A DNA stretch of 64,000 nucleotides from an uncultured Actinobacillus sp. (GCF_945915845.1 NZ_CAMEFX010000002.1:1-64000); one strand, 5' to 3'. Positions 28,102 through 39,741 are shown, counted from the stretch's first letter. Translations and numbers: made by a program. Notes: generated by a model not told the origin, from the sequence alone.

Positions 28102-28557
28102 ATGGCAACATTAGAACAAAATTTAAAAGAGATGCTTACGCCGGCCATTGAGGACTTAGGCTGTGAGCTATGGGGCATTGAATGTCAACGTGCAGGTCGT
28201 TTTATGACTGTGCGTTTATTTATTGATAAAGACGGTGGCGTGGGGATCGAAGATTGCGCTGATGTAAGCCGTCAAGTGAGCGCGATTTTAGATGTAGAAG
28301 ACCCGATTGCCGATAAATACAATCTTGAAGTGTCTTCACCCGGTTTAGATCGCCCATTATTTACGCTGGCGCAATTTGAGCGTTTTGTTGGACAAGATGT
28401 CTCTATTCATTTACGAATTCCCGTTGCGGATCGCCGTAAATGGCAGGGTAAATTAGAGAAAGTGGACAACGATATGATTACATTAGTTGTGGATGGTCAA
28501 GAGCAAGTATTTGTATTTGGCAATGTTCAAAAAGCCAATGTGGTTCCAAAATTTTAA
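28102..28557 (+). CDS. rimP: Ribosome maturation factor RimP
   Basis: RimP assists 30S subunit assembly. The 151-residue product from ATG 28102 ([12 protein letters not shown]) has the two-domain layout, with [39 protein letters not shown] and the highly conserved [21 protein letters not shown] is well placed upstream. An open extension to 27991 crosses the terminator hairpin and is rejected. It leads the rimP-nusA-infB set. Confidence 0.96.
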   Translation: MATLEQNLKEMLTPAIEDLGCELWGIECQRAGRFMTVRLFIDKDGGVGIEDCADVSRQVSAILDVEDPIADKYNLEVSSPGLDRPLFTLAQFERFVGQDVSIHLRIPVADRRKWQGKLEKVDNDMITLVVDGQEQVFVFGNVQKANVVPKF

Positions 28558-28584
28558 GGATTTCAATTAAAAGGTATTATTAAA

Positions 28585-30120
28585 ATGAGTAAAGAGATTT
28601 TATTCGCCGCTGAAGCGGTATCAAACGAAAAATCATTACCAAAAGAAGTGATTTTTGAAGCATTGGAAGCGGCCATTGCCCTTTCAACTAAGAAAAAACA
28701 TGTTCAAAAACAAGAGCGTTTAGGGGTTGATAAACCGTCTGAGATTGATGTTCGCGTGGTGATTAATCACAAAACAGGTGAATTTGATACGTTCCGCCGT
28801 TGGACAGTCGTGGAAGAGGTGACAAATCCAACGAAAGAAATGACCTTGGAAGCGGCTCGTTTAGATGATCCAAATATTCAAGTTGGCGATGTTGTTGAAG
28901 ATCAAATTGAATCCATTGACTTTGACCGTATTACGATGCAAACCGCACGCCAAGTAATTAGCACCAAAATTCGTGATGCAGAACGTAGCCGTGTTGTGGC
29001 GCAATTCCTTCATGAAGAAGGCAAAATTGTGATTGGCACGGTGAAAAAAGTAAACCGTGAAACCATTATTTTAGAATTAATCGGCAATAAAGAAGATCCG
29101 GCTAAAGCAGAAGCGGTGATTGTTCGCGAAGATATGCTTCCGCGTGAAAATTTCCGTCCGGGCGATCGTGTTCGTGGTGTGCTTTATAAAGTCGCGCCGG
29201 AAAGCAAAGGTTTCCAATTGTTTGTTACACGTGCAAAACCTGTCATGTTGGAAGAATTATTCCGTTTGGAAGTGCCGGAAATTGGCGAACAGATTATCGA
29301 AATTAAAGGGGCAGCGCGTGACCCGGGTTCGCGTGCCAAAATTGCAGTAAAAAGTAATGATAAACGTATTGACCCGGTAGGTGCTTGTGTCGGCATGCGT
29401 GGTGCACGTGTTCAAGCAATTACCAATGAATTAGGTGGTGAGCGTGTTGATATCGTGCTTTGGGATGATAACCCGGCACAATTTGTGATTAATGCAATGG
29501 CACCTGCTGATGTGAGCTCTATTGTGGTGGATGAAGATAATCACTCCATGGATATTGCGGTGGAAGCAGCAAATTTAGCGCAAGCGATTGGCCGTAATGG
29601 TCAAAACGTTCGTTTAGCGACTCAATTAACCGGTTGGACATTAAATGTAATGACAACTGATGAGTTGGCGCAAAAACATCAAGCGGAAGACAATAAAATT
29701 TTAAACTTATTTATGACCGCACTTGAGATTGACGAAGACTTTGCGCAAATTTTAATTGATGAAGGCTTTACCAACCTTGAAGAATTAGCTTATGTGCCGG
29801 TGAGCGAGCTAACCGCTATTGATGGTTTAGAAGATGAAGATTTAGTGGAAGAGTTACAAACTCGTGCTAAAGATGCGATTACAGCGACAGCGTTGGCAGA
29901 AGAAAAAGCCTTAGAAAGCGCGCACATCGAAGAACGTTTATTAAACCTTGATGGTATGGAACGTCATATCGCCTTTAAATTAGCCGAAAAACAAATCTTA
30001 ACGCTGGAAGAGTTAGCGGAACAAGGCGTTGATGATTTAGCGGATATTGAAGAATTAAGCCCGGAAAAAGCGGGTGAGCTTATTATGGCGGCGCGTAATA
30101 TCTGTTGGTTTGGTGAGTAA
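28585..30120 (+). CDS. nusA: Transcription termination/antitermination factor NusA
   Basis: NusA binds RNA polymerase and promotes pausing, hairpin termination and, with other Nus factors, antitermination. The 511-residue product has the N-terminal polymerase-binding domain, an S1 domain (about 135-200), two KH domains (with [17 protein letters not shown] and [14 protein letters not shown]) and two C-terminal helix-hairpin-helix repeats ([17 protein letters not shown] and [17 protein letters not shown]), the autoinhibitory domain typical of gamma-proteobacteria. AAGG lies upstream. Confidence 0.97.
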   Translation: MSKEILFAAEAVSNEKSLPKEVIFEALEAAIALSTKKKHVQKQERLGVDKPSEIDVRVVINHKTGEFDTFRRWTVVEEVTNPTKEMTLEAARLDDPNIQVGDVVEDQIESIDFDRITMQTARQVISTKIRDAERSRVVAQFLHEEGKIVIGTVKKVNRETIILELIGNKEDPAKAEAVIVREDMLPRENFRPGDRVRGVLYKVAPESKGFQLFVTRAKPVMLEELFRLEVPEIGEQIIEIKGAARDPGSRAKIAVKSNDKRIDPVGACVGMRGARVQAITNELGGERVDIVLWDDNPAQFVINAMAPADVSSIVVDEDNHSMDIAVEAANLAQAIGRNGQNVRLATQLTGWTLNVMTTDELAQKHQAEDNKILNLFMTALEIDEDFAQILIDEGFTNLEELAYVPVSELTAIDGLEDEDLVEELQTRAKDAITATALAEEKALESAHIEERLLNLDGMERHIAFKLAEKQILTLEELAEQGVDDLADIEELSPEKAGELIMAARNICWFGE

Positions 30121-30132
30121 TAGGAGCAGAAA

Positions 30133-32685
30133 ATGACGGATAAAGAACAAAATGCGGAAAACGCACCAAAAAAACTCAGTTTAAAACGCCGTGAAAAATC
30201 TACTGTAAGTGGCACAACTGCGGGTGGAAAAGCGAAAGCGGTTCAAGTTGAAGTTCGCAAATCCCGTAAAGTGGATACGGCAGCTATTGTTGCAGCTAAA
30301 AAAGCGGAAGAAGAAGCTAAATTAAAAGCAGAGCAAGAAGCTGCAGAAAAAGCCGCTGCAGAAAAACGTGCAGCAGAAGAAAAAGCAGCCGCAGAAGCAA
30401 AAGCCGCAGCGGAAGCAAAAGCGGCGGCTGAAGCGAAAGCTAAAGCGGAAGAAGAAGCGAAAAAAGCCGCTGAAGCCAAACAAGAAAAAAGTGCGGTAGC
30501 AAAATCGGCTGATTCTGAAAAAGAAAAACGTAAAGCAGAAGAAGCTGAATTAAGACGTAAAGCGGAAGAATTAGCACGTCAAAAAGCAGAAGAACAAGCG
30601 CGTCTTGCTGCGGAAGCAGCGCGCCGTTATGCAGAACGTGATGACAGCGAAGACAATTACAGCAGTTCAGAAGATTATTCAGATTATCATTTAACCTCAA
30701 GCTACGCGCGTGAAGCGGAAGATGAAGATAATCGCCGCCGTGAAAATAATAATCGTGGTGGAAAGAATAAGGTTGCTAAGGCGAAGAAAGGCGGCCGTGA
30801 TGATGATAATGGCAGCAAAAATGAGCGCAGTGCAGATCGCCGTAATCAGAAAGATCTTAAAGGTAAAGGAAAAAATGCGAAGAAAGGTAGCGCAATTCAA
30901 CAAGCCTTTACCAAACCGGTTTCTGTTGTAAAAGCGGATGTGATTATTGGGGAAACCATTACCGTTGCAGAACTTGCTAATAAAATGGCGGTAAAAGCCA
31001 CTGAAATCATTAAATTAATGATGAAAATGGGCGAAATGGTGACCATTAACCAAGTGATTGACCAAGAAACGGCACAGCTTGTGGCGGAAGAATTAGGTCA
31101 TAAAGTGATTCTTCGTAATGAAAACGAATTAGAAGAAGCGGTATTAGGTGATCGTGATGTGAATGCTGAACAAGTGACACGTGCGCCGGTGGTGACCATT
31201 ATGGGTCACGTTGACCATGGTAAAACCTCATTATTAGACTACATTCGTAAAGCGAAAGTGGCAGCTGGTGAGGCAGGTGGTATTACTCAGCATATCGGTG
31301 CGTATCATGTTGAAACTAATGACGGTAAGATGATTACTTTCTTAGATACCCCGGGACACGCAGCATTTACCTCAATGCGTGCGCGTGGTGCGAAAGCAAC
31401 AGATATCGTTGTTCTTGTAGTGGCGGCAGATGATGGTGTCATGCCACAAACCATTGAAGCGATCCAACACGCGAAAGCAGCAGGCGCGCCGCTAGTGGTT
31501 GCGGTAAACAAAATTGATAAACCGGAAGCCAATCCGGATCGTGTAGAACAAGAATTATTGCAATACGAAGTCATTTCTGAAAAATTCGGTGGTGATGTTC
31601 AATTTGTTCCTGTTTCTGCGAAAAAAGGTACGGGTATTGATGATTTATTAGATGCGATTATTCTTCAATCTGAAGTGTTGGAATTAACCGCGGTGAAAGA
31701 TGGTATGGCAAGCGGTGTTGTTATCGAATCTTATCTCGATAAAGGTCGTGGTCCGGTTGCAACCATTCTTGTTCAATCAGGTACATTAAACAAAGGCGAC
31801 ATCGTACTTTGTGGCTTTGAATATGGTCGTGTTCGTGCAATGCGTGATGAAAATGGTAAGGATATCGAAGCAGCAGGTCCGTCAATTCCAGTGGAAGTGT
31901 TAGGACTTTCAGGTGTTCCGGCGGCCGGTGATGAAGCGACAGTGGTACGTGATGAGAAAAAAGCGCGTGAAGTGGCGTTATTCCGTCAGGGTAAATTCCG
32001 TGAAGTGAAACTCGCTCGTCAGCAAAAAGCAAAATTGGAAAATATGTTCAGCAACATGACCGAAGGCGATGTGGCAGAGCTTAACGTTATTGTGAAAGCA
32101 GACGTACAAGGTTCGGTTGAAGCGATTTGCCAAGCGTTAGCAGAGCTTTCAACAGATGAAGTAAAAGTGAAAGTAGTTGGTTCTGGTGTAGGTGGTATTA
32201 CTGAAACCGATGCAACTTTAGCAGCAGCTTCTAATGCGATTATGGTGGGCTTCAATGTTCGTGCAGATGCTTCAGCACGCCGTGTAATTGAAGCGGAAAA
32301 CATTGATTTACGTTATTATTCAATCATTTATGAATTATTAAACGAAATCAAAGCAGCAATGAGCGGTATGTTACAACCTGAATTCAAACAAGAAATTATT
32401 GGCTTGGCAGAAGTACGTGATGTCTTCCGTCATCCAAAATTTGGCGCAATCGCAGGTTGTATGGTTACGGAAGGTATCATCAAACGTTCTGCGCCAATTC
32501 GTGTTTTACGCGATAATGTGGTGATTTTTGAAGGGGAATTGGATTCACTTCGTCGCTTCAAAGATGACGTTTCAGAAGTGCGTAGCAATATGGAATGTGG
32601 TGTGGGCGTGAAAAACTACAACGATGTGAAAGTCGGCGACCAAATCGAGGTGTTCGAAGTGGTTGAAGTAAAACGTTCGATTTAA
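30133..32685 (+). CDS. infB: Translation initiation factor IF-2
   Basis: IF-2 is the GTPase that brings fMet-tRNA to the 30S subunit. The 850-residue product has a long N-terminal region of Ala/Glu/Lys coiled coil (about 50-170), an Asn/Arg-rich linker, and an IF2_N domain near 275-325. The G domain begins at 358 with GHVDHGKT, followed by DTPGHA and NKID. Domains II to IV follow and bind the formyl-methionyl end. GGAG precedes the ATG. Shorter IF-2 forms from internal starts are known in enterics; no convincing internal site was identified here. Confidence 0.97.
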   Translation: MTDKEQNAENAPKKLSLKRREKSTVSGTTAGGKAKAVQVEVRKSRKVDTAAIVAAKKAEEEAKLKAEQEAAEKAAAEKRAAEEKAAAEAKAAAEAKAAAEAKAKAEEEAKKAAEAKQEKSAVAKSADSEKEKRKAEEAELRRKAEELARQKAEEQARLAAEAARRYAERDDSEDNYSSSEDYSDYHLTSSYAREAEDEDNRRRENNNRGGKNKVAKAKKGGRDDDNGSKNERSADRRNQKDLKGKGKNAKKGSAIQQAFTKPVSVVKADVIIGETITVAELANKMAVKATEIIKLMMKMGEMVTINQVIDQETAQLVAEELGHKVILRNENELEEAVLGDRDVNAEQVTRAPVVTIMGHVDHGKTSLLDYIRKAKVAAGEAGGITQHIGAYHVETNDGKMITFLDTPGHAAFTSMRARGAKATDIVVLVVAADDGVMPQTIEAIQHAKAAGAPLVVAVNKIDKPEANPDRVEQELLQYEVISEKFGGDVQFVPVSAKKGTGIDDLLDAIILQSEVLELTAVKDGMASGVVIESYLDKGRGPVATILVQSGTLNKGDIVLCGFEYGRVRAMRDENGKDIEAAGPSIPVEVLGLSGVPAAGDEATVVRDEKKAREVALFRQGKFREVKLARQQKAKLENMFSNMTEGDVAELNVIVKADVQGSVEAICQALAELSTDEVKVKVVGSGVGGITETDATLAAASNAIMVGFNVRADASARRVIEAENIDLRYYSIIYELLNEIKAAMSGMLQPEFKQEIIGLAEVRDVFRHPKFGAIAGCMVTEGIIKRSAPIRVLRDNVVIFEGELDSLRRFKDDVSEVRSNMECGVGVKNYNDVKVGDQIEVFEVVEVKRSI

Positions 32686-32800
32686 TAATACCTTTATAAA
32701 AATATCTTGATATGCTAAATAAGCGGTCTGATTTTGGGAGTTTTTTGTAAAAGCTCACCAGTTTCTGACCGCTTGTTAGCAATTTACATAGGAACATTTT

Positions 32801-32934
32801 ATGGCTTTGATTATTTAGCCTTATTTTTCTTAATTTTTGCGAGTATCGTGATTTTTTATGCAGTCATCGCTATTCACGATATTCCTTATGAAATCGCGAA
32901 AAAACGTAATCATCCACATCTCATTTGGCGATGA
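32801..32934 (+). pseudogene. Remnant of yiaW-like DUF3302 membrane gene
   Basis: The frame at 32803-32934 encodes GFDYLALFFLIFASIVIF and then YAVIAIHDIPYEIAKKRNHPH, closely matching the start of E. coli YiaW (DUF3302). The only ATG, at 32801 with AGGA seven bases upstream, is in another frame and stops after five codons, so a base appears lost just after the start codon. The match ends abruptly after HPH, where YiaW continues for some 65 residues. It is broken at both ends. Nearby, AAGCGGTC at 32721 and GACCGCTT at 32767 form an inverted repeat. The rest of 32686-33123 has only a hairpin at 33048-33077. Confidence 0.7.
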
Positions 32935-33123
32935 TGCGTAAAATTTTATTAAGAATGAACAGTTGGAAAAATTATTTATATTTGGATCATTAATCCGATG
33001 AATATCAATGTCATTTAATTTGTAAGGGCGGATAGAATGTAAGATAATACCCAACAATAGGCAATCAGCCTTGGGTAATAAACAGATACAAGAACAATGA
33101 GAAAGAATAAAAAAGGGTAAAAA

Positions 33124-33534
33124 ATGGCAAGAGAATTTAAACGCTCAGATCGTGTAGCGCAAGAGCTACAAAAAGAAGTTGCGGTAATTTTACAGCGTGA
33201 AGTAAAAGATCCGCGTATTGGTATGGTGACGGTATCAGACGTTGAGGTATCAAAAGATTTAGCCTACGCTAAAATCTTTGTGACGTTTTTATTTGATCAT
33301 GATGAAACAGCGATTGAACAGGGGATGAAAGGATTGGAAAAAGCCTCGCCTTACATTCGTTCATTATTAGGCAAAGCGATGCGTTTACGTATTGTGCCTG
33401 AATTGCGTTTTGTGTATGACCAATCTTTGGTTGAAGGGATGCGTATGTCGAATCTTGTGACAGATGTGATTCGTAAAGACGAAGCGCGTCATGTAGATGA
33501 ACCTGATTTAGACAGCAAATATAAGGAAGAATAA
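33124..33534 (+). CDS. rbfA: Ribosome-binding factor A
   Basis: RbfA helps mature the 5' end of 16S rRNA, with a role at low temperature in enterics. The 136-residue KH-like product starts [33 protein letters not shown], a family signature, and contains VRFVYDQ-type [21 protein letters not shown] precedes the ATG. It overlaps truB by one base (TAATG). The unusually long 438-bp gap to infB contains the yiaW remnant and a hairpin TACCCAA/TTGGGTA at 33048-33077. Confidence 0.96.
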   Translation: MAREFKRSDRVAQELQKEVAVILQREVKDPRIGMVTVSDVEVSKDLAYAKIFVTFLFDHDETAIEQGMKGLEKASPYIRSLLGKAMRLRIVPELRFVYDQSLVEGMRMSNLVTDVIRKDEARHVDEPDLDSKYKEE

Positions 33535-34457
33535 TGTCAAGACCCCGTAAGCGTGGCCGCGATATTCACGGCGTATTTTTACTCGATAAGCCACAGGGTA
33601 TGTCGTCTAATGATATTTTGCAAAAAGTGAAACGCATTTATCAGGCAAATAAGGCAGGGCATACGGGGGCGTTAGATCCATTAGCAACGGGAATGTTGCC
33701 GATTTGTTTGGGCGAGGCGACCAAGTTCTCGCAGTTTTTGTTAGACGCGGACAAACGCTATTTAGTCACTGCTAAATTAGGCGAACGTACAGATACTTCT
33801 GATGCGGAAGGGGAAGTGGTAGAAACCCGTGATGTAACGGTGAATTTAGAACAAATTCTGACCGCACTTCCGCATTTTCGTGGTGATTTGATGCAAGTGC
33901 CCACGATGTTTTCTGCCTTAAAACATAACGGCAAACCGCTTTATGAATATGCGCGTCAAGGGATTACTGTGGAACGAGAAGCGCGCCCTATCCGCATTTT
34001 TGAATTAAAATTTATTGATTATGATGCCCCGAATTTAACCCTAGAAGTCCATTGCTCAAAAGGCACCTATATTCGGACATTAGTGGATGATTTAGGGGAA
34101 TATTTAGGCTGTGGCGCACATGTTACCATGTTGCGCCGTATTGCTGTGGCGGATTATCCCTATGCAAAAATGTTAACTTGGGAGCAGCTACAACAGCTTG
34201 CTGAGAAGTCAGATCTATCTGTATTAGATCAATATTTATTGCCCGTGGATACAGCGGTTTCTAAACTTCTTACATTAACGTTAAACCAAGAGCAAACCAC
34301 TGCCGTAGGCTTTGGGCAACGTGTTAAATTTGCCAATGAACAGCGAGTTTATGGACAAGTGCGGTTATTTTCTCACGAGAATGTATTCTTAGGTGTTGCG
34401 GATGTGGATAAAAATAATGTGATTCGACCGAGCAGAATGGTGAATTTCTGGGAATAA
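33534..34457 (+). CDS. truB: tRNA pseudouridine(55) synthase
   Basis: TruB makes pseudouridine 55 in the T-loop of tRNAs. The 307-residue product has the catalytic Asp48 in [14 protein letters not shown], the KTYxxR-like [11 protein letters not shown] and the C-terminal PUA-like region. Its ATG shares the A of the rbfA stop codon, so translation is coupled. It closes the translation cluster and is followed by a strong bidirectional terminator. Confidence 0.96.
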   Translation: MSRPRKRGRDIHGVFLLDKPQGMSSNDILQKVKRIYQANKAGHTGALDPLATGMLPICLGEATKFSQFLLDADKRYLVTAKLGERTDTSDAEGEVVETRDVTVNLEQILTALPHFRGDLMQVPTMFSALKHNGKPLYEYARQGITVEREARPIRIFELKFIDYDAPNLTLEVHCSKGTYIRTLVDDLGEYLGCGAHVTMLRRIAVADYPYAKMLTWEQLQQLAEKSDLSVLDQYLLPVDTAVSKLLTLTLNQEQTTAVGFGQRVKFANEQRVYGQVRLFSHENVFLGVADVDKNNVIRPSRMVNFWE

Positions 34458-34474
34458 ATAAAATAGGGCAATCT

Positions 34475-34536
34475 AATGATCTGCACCTTAATCAGTTGGT
34501 TGTTTAGTTCAACTTTTTGGGGCAGATCATTTTTTA
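34475..34536. terminator. Bidirectional terminator between truB and metF
   Basis: AATGATCTGC at 34475-34484 pairs perfectly with GCAGATCATT at 34522-34531, followed by Ts on the plus strand. The 37-base loop contains a smaller stem, AGTTG (34494-34498) with CAACT (34510-34514). It lies between convergent genes. Confidence 0.8.
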
Positions 34537-34547
34537 TGAGATAGACA

Positions 34548-35619
<1,072 letters not shown>

Positions 35620-37575
35620 ATGAAACTTAACAAAATTTCCCTTATTTTATGTGCAGTTTGCCCTGCAGCAAGTTTGGCAGAAACGGCAACCTTACCCGAT
35701 ATTAAAGTTTACTCGGCCTATGCAACACCAGTCAATCAAGACAAAACCGCTTCTTCGGTTACTGTTTTGACAGAGAAAGATTTTACAGAGCGTAATGCCA
35801 CTTATGTAAGTGATGTGTTGAAAACTGTGCCGAGCGTGGCAATGAGTGCATCTGGTGGACGTGGAACTTTAACTAATTTTTATCTTCGTGGGGCGGATGC
35901 TAACCATACGGCTGTGGTAATTGATGGCGTAAAAGTTAATCCTATTACGGGGTACGGCTTTGATTTCGGTGGTTTAAGTTTAAGCAATATTGATCGTATT
36001 GAAGTATTACGTGGTGAACAGTCTACACTTTGGGGTAGTGATGCCATGGGTGGTGTGATCTATATCACAACGAAAAGTGGATTATATAAAAATAAGCCAT
36101 TTAATGTAGACTTTGATTTAGGCACAGGTTCACACGGAACTTATGACGGTTCTGCTACGATTTCAGGCTATAACAATGGTTTCTATTATGCGTTGAATGG
36201 AAATAGTCATCGTACACGTGGCATTTCAGCGATTAGTTCAGATAAATTTAATTATACAGCGGAAGACGGGACATTCGTTCCAACAGGCGGAGCGAAAGAG
36301 CGTGATAAATTTCATCGAGATAATGTTTCTTTTCGTTTAGGTTATGATTTAAATAATAAAGGTGTTGAGTTATTAGCAACACATTCTACACAAAATAGTC
36401 ATTATGATGATTATCCAACAGAAGGGACTTACGATAATTACACCCATACTCGTGAGACGCTTTTAAAATTAAGTGGTTATCTGGGGAGTGATCAAGAATT
36501 ATTCAAACATAAATTTGCTGTGAGCAATATCAAAACGGATAGCAATTCTTATGAAGCCTATTCAACAAGTGCCTATGGTGGAAAAAGATTAGCAGCCAAT
36601 TATCAATTAGATGTGAATTTTGATCGTGAAGGTGAAATTACACAGGGACTGAGTTTTTTAACGGAATATCAAAAATCTGATTATCAAGCGAATTATAATT
36701 CTCCTGCGTTTCCAGATTGGTCATATGATTTAGATAATAAAAAACTGATTGAAAAAAGTATTGCAACTGAATATCGTCTGTTAAGTGAACAGGATCATAG
36801 TTTTTCTATTAGTGGACGCTTTACAGACAATTCAGAATATGAAAATGCTTTTACAGGACGAATTGCGGGGGCGTATCGTTTATCGCCAAATATTAAAGCA
36901 CACGCAAGTTTAGGTTCAGCTATTCAAAATCCAACGATGACCGAATACTACGGATATAATGGGAAATTTATTGCAAACCCTGCATTAAAACCAGAAAAAA
37001 GCCGCGGTGGAGATATTGGCTTATTGCTAGAATCTCAAGATAAGCAACATAGTTTTGATGTGACCTATTTTGCACGTAATGTGGATAATATGATTAGTAC
37101 AACCCGTATTAATGGCAACACTAAATCAATTAACTTAGATGGCATTAGCCAAATTCGAGGTGTTGAACTTGCTTATAATGGAAAAATTACGGATTTGCTA
37201 ACAACCTATGCAAATTATACTTACACGCAAGCACGTGACAGCCAAAAAATGGAATTAGTACGTCGTCCTAAACATTTAGCTAATGCAGGTATTGCTTATC
37301 AAATCACTTCCGAATTAGGCGCTGATATTAACGTATCTTATGTTGGAAAACGTTTTGAAAAATATACGTATTATGATGCAAATTTTAACTCAACATCAAC
37401 GCGTGTTAAATTACCATCTTATACGTTAGTTAATTTAGGTGTGAATTATCAAGTGACGCCAAATATTAATGTTTATGCTAACCTTAATAATGTCTTTGAT
37501 AAGAAATATGAAGATACCCTTTATTATGGACAAGACGGACGTAATGTTTACGTTGGCTTAAAAGGTAGTTTCTAA
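35620..37575 (+). CDS. BtuB-like TonB-dependent outer-membrane receptor
   Basis: The 651-residue product from ATG 35620 has a signal peptide (MKLNKISLILCAVCPAASLA), a TonB-box-like DIKVYSA, a plug domain (VLTEKDFTERNATYVSDVLKTVPSV, YLRGADANHTAVVIDGVKVN, EVLRGEQSTLWGSDAMGGVI) and a 22-strand-type barrel ending in Phe (VYVGLKGSF). The plug most resembles BtuB, but without a cobalamin riboswitch or btu neighbours the ligand is open: B12, haem, a siderophore or zinc. GGAAG lies seven bases before the ATG. A terminator follows at 37584. Confidence 0.85.
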   Translation: MKLNKISLILCAVCPAASLAETATLPDIKVYSAYATPVNQDKTASSVTVLTEKDFTERNATYVSDVLKTVPSVAMSASGGRGTLTNFYLRGADANHTAVVIDGVKVNPITGYGFDFGGLSLSNIDRIEVLRGEQSTLWGSDAMGGVIYITTKSGLYKNKPFNVDFDLGTGSHGTYDGSATISGYNNGFYYALNGNSHRTRGISAISSDKFNYTAEDGTFVPTGGAKERDKFHRDNVSFRLGYDLNNKGVELLATHSTQNSHYDDYPTEGTYDNYTHTRETLLKLSGYLGSDQELFKHKFAVSNIKTDSNSYEAYSTSAYGGKRLAANYQLDVNFDREGEITQGLSFLTEYQKSDYQANYNSPAFPDWSYDLDNKKLIEKSIATEYRLLSEQDHSFSISGRFTDNSEYENAFTGRIAGAYRLSPNIKAHASLGSAIQNPTMTEYYGYNGKFIANPALKPEKSRGGDIGLLLESQDKQHSFDVTYFARNVDNMISTTRINGNTKSINLDGISQIRGVELAYNGKITDLLTTYANYTYTQARDSQKMELVRRPKHLANAGIAYQITSELGADINVSYVGKRFEKYTYYDANFNSTSTRVKLPSYTLVNLGVNYQVTPNINVYANLNNVFDKKYEDTLYYGQDGRNVYVGLKGSF

Positions 37576-37583
37576 TTATTACT

Positions 37584-37612
37584 GGGGCTAATATAATTAG
37601 TCCCTTTTATTT
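37584..37612 (+). terminator. Terminator after the TonB receptor
   Basis: GGGGCTAAT at 37584-37592 pairs with ATTAGTCCC at 37596-37604 (one G-T pair), three-base loop, followed by ttttatttt. Confidence 0.85.
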
Positions 37613-37660
37613 TCATGGCTAATATAGTCATTAAAAATCTTACCCCAAAAGGACCGCACT

Positions 37661-38467
37661 TTGACGCAATTTATGACACATTCTGCTGTTTTTTTTAAAA
37701 AATCTGCAGACATTCCATTTCAACCCAAAACCGAAACTCTGGCGGTAGAAGTCCCCGTAGCCTTGGTGTACAACGGAATTTCTCATACCGTGATGATGTG
37801 TACCCCAACGGATCTGGAAGACTTTGCCATGGGGTTTTCTTTAACAGAAGGCATTATTGATAAGCCTAGCGATATTTATGGTATGGATATTGTAGAAAGT
37901 TGCCACGGTATTGAAGTGCAAATTGAGCTGGCGACACGCTGTTTTGTGCGCTTAAAAGAATTACGCCGTACGTTAACAGGGCGAACAGGTTGTGGTATTT
38001 GTGGTTCGGAGCAGTTGGAGCAAGTGAGTAAGAAATTACCTAAATTAAACCGCACTTGGCAATTTGACATTACTTTATTGGATGCGTGCTTAAATGCAGT
38101 TTATTCTGCGCAAACCTTAGGTAAGGAAACAGGTGCAACGCATGCTGCTGCCTTTTTTGATAGCCAGGGTAAATTATTGGCTATTCGCGAAGATGTGGGG
38201 CGTCATGTGGCGTTAGATAAACTTTTAGGTTGGTCTGCACGACATCAGACACCACAAGGTTTTGTGCTAGTCACCAGCCGAGCAAGCTACGAAATGGTGC
38301 AAAAAGTGGTGAGTTGTGGCGTAGAAATGTTGGCGGCAATTTCAGCCGGCACTGAACTGGCGGTCAAGATGGCGCAAGAAACAGATTTAACATTAATAGG
38401 TTTTGCGCGAGAAGGTCGGGCCACGATTTATAGTGGGGTCGAGCGCATAAAGTGCGGTGAATTTTGA
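37661..38467 (+). CDS. fdhD: Formate dehydrogenase accessory protein FdhD
   Basis: FdhD transfers sulfur from IscS to the molybdenum cofactor to activate formate dehydrogenases. The 268-residue product contains the essential CxxC in [13 protein letters not shown] (about 107-119), [15 protein letters not shown], and [15 protein letters not shown]. The start is probably TTG 37661, since AAGGA ends seven bases upstream; ATG 37673 is too far from it. The uptake signal at 37653-37661 overlaps the ribosome-binding region and start codon. No fdh structural genes are in the window. Confidence 0.93.
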   Translation: MTQFMTHSAVFFKKSADIPFQPKTETLAVEVPVALVYNGISHTVMMCTPTDLEDFAMGFSLTEGIIDKPSDIYGMDIVESCHGIEVQIELATRCFVRLKELRRTLTGRTGCGICGSEQLEQVSKKLPKLNRTWQFDITLLDACLNAVYSAQTLGKETGATHAAAFFDSQGKLLAIREDVGRHVALDKLLGWSARHQTPQGFVLVTSRASYEMVQKVVSCGVEMLAAISAGTELAVKMAQETDLTLIGFAREGRATIYSGVERIKCGEF

Positions 38468-38475
38468 TGGAATTT

Positions 38476-38516
38476 AATGGCGTTCAAATGGTAGTTGAAC
38501 GCCATTTTTATTTTAA
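38476..38516. terminator. Bidirectional terminator fdhD/binding protein
   Basis: AATGGCGTTCAA at 38476-38487 pairs perfectly over twelve bases with TTGAACGCCATT at 38495-38506, seven-base loop, followed by a T-rich stretch. It separates convergent genes. Confidence 0.92.
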
Positions 38517-38527
38517 TTTTGGTGTAT

Positions 38528-39574
38528 TTATTGTGGATTTAAAGTTGTTTCAACCCAACGATTAATTAACCGTTTACTTTCTTGGTCAGAACCAAATTTC
38601 AAGACATCCAACTTAATGAAATGGCTATTTGGGGGCAAGGTCGCTTTAGGATAAGCTTCAGCATGGATGTTGGTGGGTAACTGATAAGCTCCCGTTTCAC
38701 GCCATTGTAATTCTTGTGCTTCTTTCGTGAGAACCCAATCCGTAAAGCGTTTGGCATTCTCTAAATTACGCGCCCCTTTAATAATACTTGTCGCGCCCAG
38801 TGTTGAACTAATCCCCTCGCAAGGTCGAACGCCTTCTACCGGCGCGCCTTTTTCTTGTTCAAGCAGATAGGTATTCATAAAACTTATATTAACGCCCACT
38901 TCACCTGTTGCAAGTTTATGGGTGGACATGCCGGTTTTGGCTAATTGTGAGACATTTTTATTCAGTTTAGCAAAATACTCAAAGGCTTTGTCTTCACCAT
39001 ATAAGGTTACCATTGTTGCTAAGAACGCATAGCCTGTGCCGGACACTCGAGGATCGGTATATTGAATCTGATCTTTAAAACGTTCATCTGTGAGATCGGC
39101 AAAACATTTTGGGGGGGCAATATTGAGTTCGGCGAGTTTTTTCGTATTGACGCCAAGCACTAATTCCACGAAATAAATAATGGAGGTGTAATCGCCTCGC
39201 TTATCCATAATCTCTTTGAATTGCGGCATAATGTATTTTTGATTCGGTGAACGATATTTTTCTAATAAACCTAAATCACCTGCTTGCAGATGTGGCTCAA
39301 TCGTGCCACCAAACCACACATCCGCTTGTGGATTTTCTTTTTCGGACTTGATTTTTCCAAGAATTGTACCTGTACTATTACGTACAACCTGTGTTTTTAC
39401 ATCATATTTTTGGCCAAAAACTTGCGCCACTTTTTCACAAGTGGTGCTTTGTAGGCTGCAATAAATATTGAGTTTTCCTTCTGCAAAAGCCGCAGTGGGG
39501 GAATAAAGAGAAAATAGCCCACAAAGCGCGGTCAATTTCATCAGATTTTTGTGTGTTTGGCCATAAATAGACAT
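38528..39574 (-). CDS. Orphan AfuA-like periplasmic binding protein
   Basis: The 348-residue product is an ABC-transporter periplasmic binding protein close to AfuA/FbpA-type proteins, with GKLNIYCSLQSTTCEKVAQVFGQKYDVK, NPQADVWFGG, and CEGISSTLGATSIIKGARN. The signal sequence ends at AAFA-EGK. AAGGATG before ATG 39574 supports this start over the internal ATG at 39541. AfuA homologues have been described both as ferric-ion and as hexose-phosphate binders, so the ligand is open. No permease or ATPase gene is adjacent. Confidence 0.85.
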   Translation of the reverse strand: MSIYGQTHKNLMKLTALCGLFSLYSPTAAFAEGKLNIYCSLQSTTCEKVAQVFGQKYDVKTQVVRNSTGTILGKIKSEKENPQADVWFGGTIEPHLQAGDLGLLEKYRSPNQKYIMPQFKEIMDKRGDYTSIIYFVELVLGVNTKKLAELNIAPPKCFADLTDERFKDQIQYTDPRVSGTGYAFLATMVTLYGEDKAFEYFAKLNKNVSQLAKTGMSTHKLATGEVGVNISFMNTYLLEQEKGAPVEGVRPCEGISSTLGATSIIKGARNLENAKRFTDWVLTKEAQELQWRETGAYQLPTNIHAEAYPKATLPPNSHFIKLDVLKFGSDQESKRLINRWVETTLNPQ

Positions 39575-39694
39575 AAAACATCCTTCCGAAAATAGAAAAA
39601 AGACGACATGAAAATAAAAAATTAAGCGCGCTAACTATAAAGGTTAGCCTGATCTTTGTAAAGATAAACAGCCACTTATTAGACCGCCTTTTCA

Positions 39695-39741
39695 TTGACA
39701 ATTTATGCTTTAGGACTATAATCTGCTGTAAATAAAAACAG
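39695..39741 (+). promoter_or_regulatory. uvrD promoter with LexA (SOS) box
   Basis: TTGACA at 39695-39700 and TATAAT at 39717-39722 are perfect hexamers with a 16-bp spacer. Four bases on, CTGT-AAATAAAA-ACAG at 39726-39741 matches the LexA consensus CTGT-N8-ACAG exactly and would cover the transcription start. uvrD is SOS-controlled in E. coli with the box in a similar place. Confidence 0.82.

Noticed and set aside
30243-30903. Antisense frames over the infB N-terminal region
   Set aside because: They are complements of the Ala/Glu/Lys repeats and lack independent support.
32734-32934. Intact 66-residue membrane protein
   Set aside because: It would need a TTG start in unrelated upstream sequence; the homologous part begins at the out-of-frame ATG, so it is treated as a broken yiaW.
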